DNA from: Lentisphaeria bacterium
GTDB taxonomy: Bacteria; Verrucomicrobiota; Lentisphaeria; Oligosphaerales; Oligosphaeraceae
NCBI GenBank assembly: GCA_028699735.1
Contig: JAQVUB010000004.1
Location: 12,878 to 20,610 of the forward strand
DNA length: 7,733 nt
Reading direction: 5' to 3'
The position numbers and the translations under genes were made by a program. Below are positions 6,576 through 7,733 of the stretch, one piece after another; position 1 is the stretch's first letter; each line of letters starts with the position of its first letter. Under the pieces are notes generated by a model. It was not told the origin of the DNA. It saw nothing but the letters and a program-made list of their open reading frames with translations, and made no database searches.

Positions 6576-7412
6576 ATGAAAAAATATATTTTCAGCAAAA
6601 CGGCCAGGATGTTGCTTTTGAATATTGTGTTGGCCATCGTGGCATTGTCCATGGTGCTCCCTTTTACCTGGATGATTCTCGCCAGCTTGAAAACCTTGGC
6701 TGAAGTCGGTGAAGACAGTTGGTTGCCGAGGGTTTTTCAATGGGGCAACTACGTCGAGGTTTTCAATATCAGGGGCATCATGTTCGGCCGCTGGTACTGG
6801 AACAGTATTTTTGTGGCTGCATGGGTGACCTTCTTGCAGGTCTTTACCAGCAGCCTCGCATCCTTCAGCTTCTCCCGCCTCCAATGGAAAGGGCGTGACC
6901 AGGTCTTTCTGATGTACCTCGGAACCATGATGTTGCCGGGTTTGGTGATGATGATCCCAAACTATCAGAATATGATCAAATTCGGCTTGATTGATTCCTA
7001 CCCGGGGCTGATCCTGCCGGCGGCGTTCAGCGCGTTCGGAACTTTCCTAATGCGCCAGTTTATGATGAATATCCCGGCCTCTCTGGATGAAGCAGCCGAG
7101 ATCGATGGTGCCAGCAAGTGGCAGCTGTACTGGGACATAATTCTGCCGCTTTCCCGCCCGGCCATTGTTACGCTGACCATCTTCACCTTCATGGGCAACT
7201 GCAACACCATGTTTTGGCCGTTGGTTTTGATGAAGAGCAAGGATAAGTTCACGCTGCCGATCGGTATTCTGGCGTTTGACAGTTCGCAGGGTCAGCAGAC
7301 CAATTTGCTGATGGCAGCAGCAGCAATGAGCGTGATCCCGATGATTCTAGTGTTCATATTCATGCAGAAACACTTGGTCAAGGGGATTATGCTTGGCGGG
7401 GTCAAAGGATGA
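6576..7412 (+). CDS. Sugar ABC transporter permease, MalG/UgpE type
   Basis: Inner-membrane permease of 278 residues, normal length for the family, and partner of the longer permease 15 bp upstream. GGAGA (6561-6565), right after the previous stop, is 10 bases before ATG 6576. Six helices are visible: about 10-36 (ending in the typical LPFTWMILASLK), 72-98, 109-131, 138-160, 193-215 and 245-266. The EAA loop starts at E172 (EAAEIDGASKWQLYWDIILPL) with the conserved D177 and G178, the docking site for the ATPase. The C-terminus, LVKGIMLGGVKG, is typical of the MalG side. No ATPase gene follows, so an ATPase encoded elsewhere must drive the transporter. The last stop codon overlaps an ATG (ATGA at 7409-7412) in the frame of the next gene. 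Confidence 0.92.
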   Translation: MKKYIFSKTARMLLLNIVLAIVALSMVLPFTWMILASLKTLAEVGEDSWLPRVFQWGNYVEVFNIRGIMFGRWYWNSIFVAAWVTFLQVFTSSLASFSFSRLQWKGRDQVFLMYLGTMMLPGLVMMIPNYQNMIKFGLIDSYPGLILPAAFSAFGTFLMRQFMMNIPASLDEAAEIDGASKWQLYWDIILPLSRPAIVTLTIFTFMGNCNTMFWPLVLMKSKDKFTLPIGILAFDSSQGQQTNLLMAAAAMSVIPMILVFIFMQKHLVKGIMLGGVKG

Positions 7413-7416
7413 GTCC

Positions 7417-7441
7417 GTCGGATTGGTCGGATCGGTCGGAG
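7417..7441 (+). repeat. Tandem 9-bp repeat GTCGGATYG
   Basis: GTCGGATTG (7417-7425), GTCGGATCG (7426-7434) and a partial GTCGGAG (7435-7441) follow the second permease's stop by 4 bp. The 9-bp period keeps frame: if the next gene really starts at 7409, the repeat would encode the run SDW-SDR-SE. Otherwise it is intergenic. It looks like a replication-slippage repeat; TCCG-T-CGGA (7414-7422) adds a tiny dyad at its left edge. Confidence 0.5.
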
Positions 7442-7540
7442 AAAAGAATGACGATCATGGAGGAAGTGGCCGATTACCAGAGGCATTGCCCAATTTTCAA
7501 AGGCATTTTTTCGCTCGAATCCGCTGCTGATTTTGCTGAA

Positions 7541-7571
7541 TTATATTATATTTTTTCTTTTTTTACAGAGG
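7541..7571 (+). promoter_or_regulatory. AT-rich leader, T tract and Shine-Dalgarno before the radical SAM gene
   Basis: Two overlapping TATATT hexamers (7542-7547, 7547-7552) run into T6-C-T7 (7551-7564), then AGAGG (7567-7571), 8 bases before ATG 7580. AGAGG supports that start. The TATATT hexamers are -10-like but no matching -35 is seen. The T tract has no strong stem before it, so I do not call a terminator. A pyrimidine-rich stretch just before a start can also act in ribosomal protein S1 binding. Confidence 0.35.
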
Positions 7572-7579
7572 CTATTGCC

Positions 7580-7733
7580 ATGATACTGATTTTTTCACCC
7601 CGCACTGGTCCGACGTATATGCCGTTGGGGCTTGCCTGTCTGGCAGCGCTTGCCCGGGATCAGGATGCTCCTCTGGATTTGTTTGATGCCAATCTGGAGT
7701 TGTGGCAGCATCTCTGCGATCAGGATCTGACTC
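7580..7733 (+). CDS. B12-binding radical SAM protein, N-terminal fragment (runs off the window)
   Basis: Only 51 residues are visible. They begin MILIFSPRTGPTYMPLGLACLAA and continue to DLFDAN. This is the opening of the cobalamin-binding (Rossmann-like) domain that precedes the radical SAM domain in class B enzymes: a first hydrophobic strand, a P-rich turn, PLGLACLAA, then a second strand ending in D.N. The CxxxCxxC iron-sulphur motif would lie beyond the edge and cannot be checked. ATG 7580 has AGAGG 8 bases upstream, and family members usually begin at this strand. The same frame is open back to ATG 7448 and to ATG 7409, which overlaps the permease stop as ATGA, so a version 57 residues longer is possible. 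The substrate is unknown, and a link to sugar import is not shown. Confidence 0.72.
   Translation, partial: MILIFSPRTGPTYMPLGLACLAALARDQDAPLDLFDANLELWQHLCDQDLT

Noticed and set aside
5886..6884. 332-codon minus-strand frame opposite the two permeases
   Set aside because: It is antisense to both permeases. Its His/Gln-rich, low-hydrophobicity translation is what the reverse strand of membrane-protein codons produces.
7481..7507. Direct repeat AGGCATT at 20-bp spacing
   Set aside because: Only seven bases, with no flanking similarity; likely chance, though two helical turns apart.
7511..7564. Intrinsic terminator ending in the T6-C-T7 tract
   Set aside because: No GC-rich inverted repeat precedes the T tract; CTGCTG and TTGCTG are direct, not inverted, repeats.

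Overview
The window looks like a bacterial carbohydrate-utilisation locus. All genes lie on the + strand: a large secreted glycoside hydrolase, a sugar ABC importer (binding protein and two permeases), and the first part of a cobalamin-binding (B12-type) radical SAM enzyme that runs off the right edge. Base composition is moderate, close to even GC by eye. The exported binding protein has no lipobox cysteine, which suggests a diderm cell with a periplasm. The hydrolase plan (beta-sandwich, Ig-like, TIM barrel, beta-sandwich, Ig-like, CBM9-like) and the permease style (LYSPENGPIN, WAKPALMLMGFWG) remind me of the PVC group, especially Lentisphaerota (Victivallis-like gut or rumen bacteria). That assignment is recognition without a search and is tentative.

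Layout: 1-240 is a leader that opens with a 10-bp tandem repeat (ACGAAAAAAC type). 241-3264 is the hydrolase. 3265-3608 is a 344-bp intergenic region rich in dyads, which repeats the same ACGAAAAATT element in both orientations. 3609-5090 (binding protein), 5094-6560 (first permease) and 6576-7412 (second permease) form a tight operon with gaps of 3 and 15 bp. 7413-7579 holds a 9-bp tandem repeat and a T-rich tract. 7580 to the edge is the radical SAM N-terminus, whose frame stays open back to an ATGA overlap with the second permease.

Likely logic: the exported hydrolase cuts a polysaccharide or glycoconjugate outside the cytoplasm, the binding protein captures the released oligosaccharide, and the two permeases import it. 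No ATPase gene is present, so a shared MsmX/UgpC-type ATPase elsewhere in the genome is expected. The repeated ACGAAAAA element before both units suggests one common regulator. The most unusual protein is the first permease: 488 residues instead of about 300, with two hydrophobic insertions that appear to add 2 and 4 membrane helices to the MalF/UgpA fold. I found no RNA gene, CRISPR array, insertion sequence or convincing minus-strand gene.
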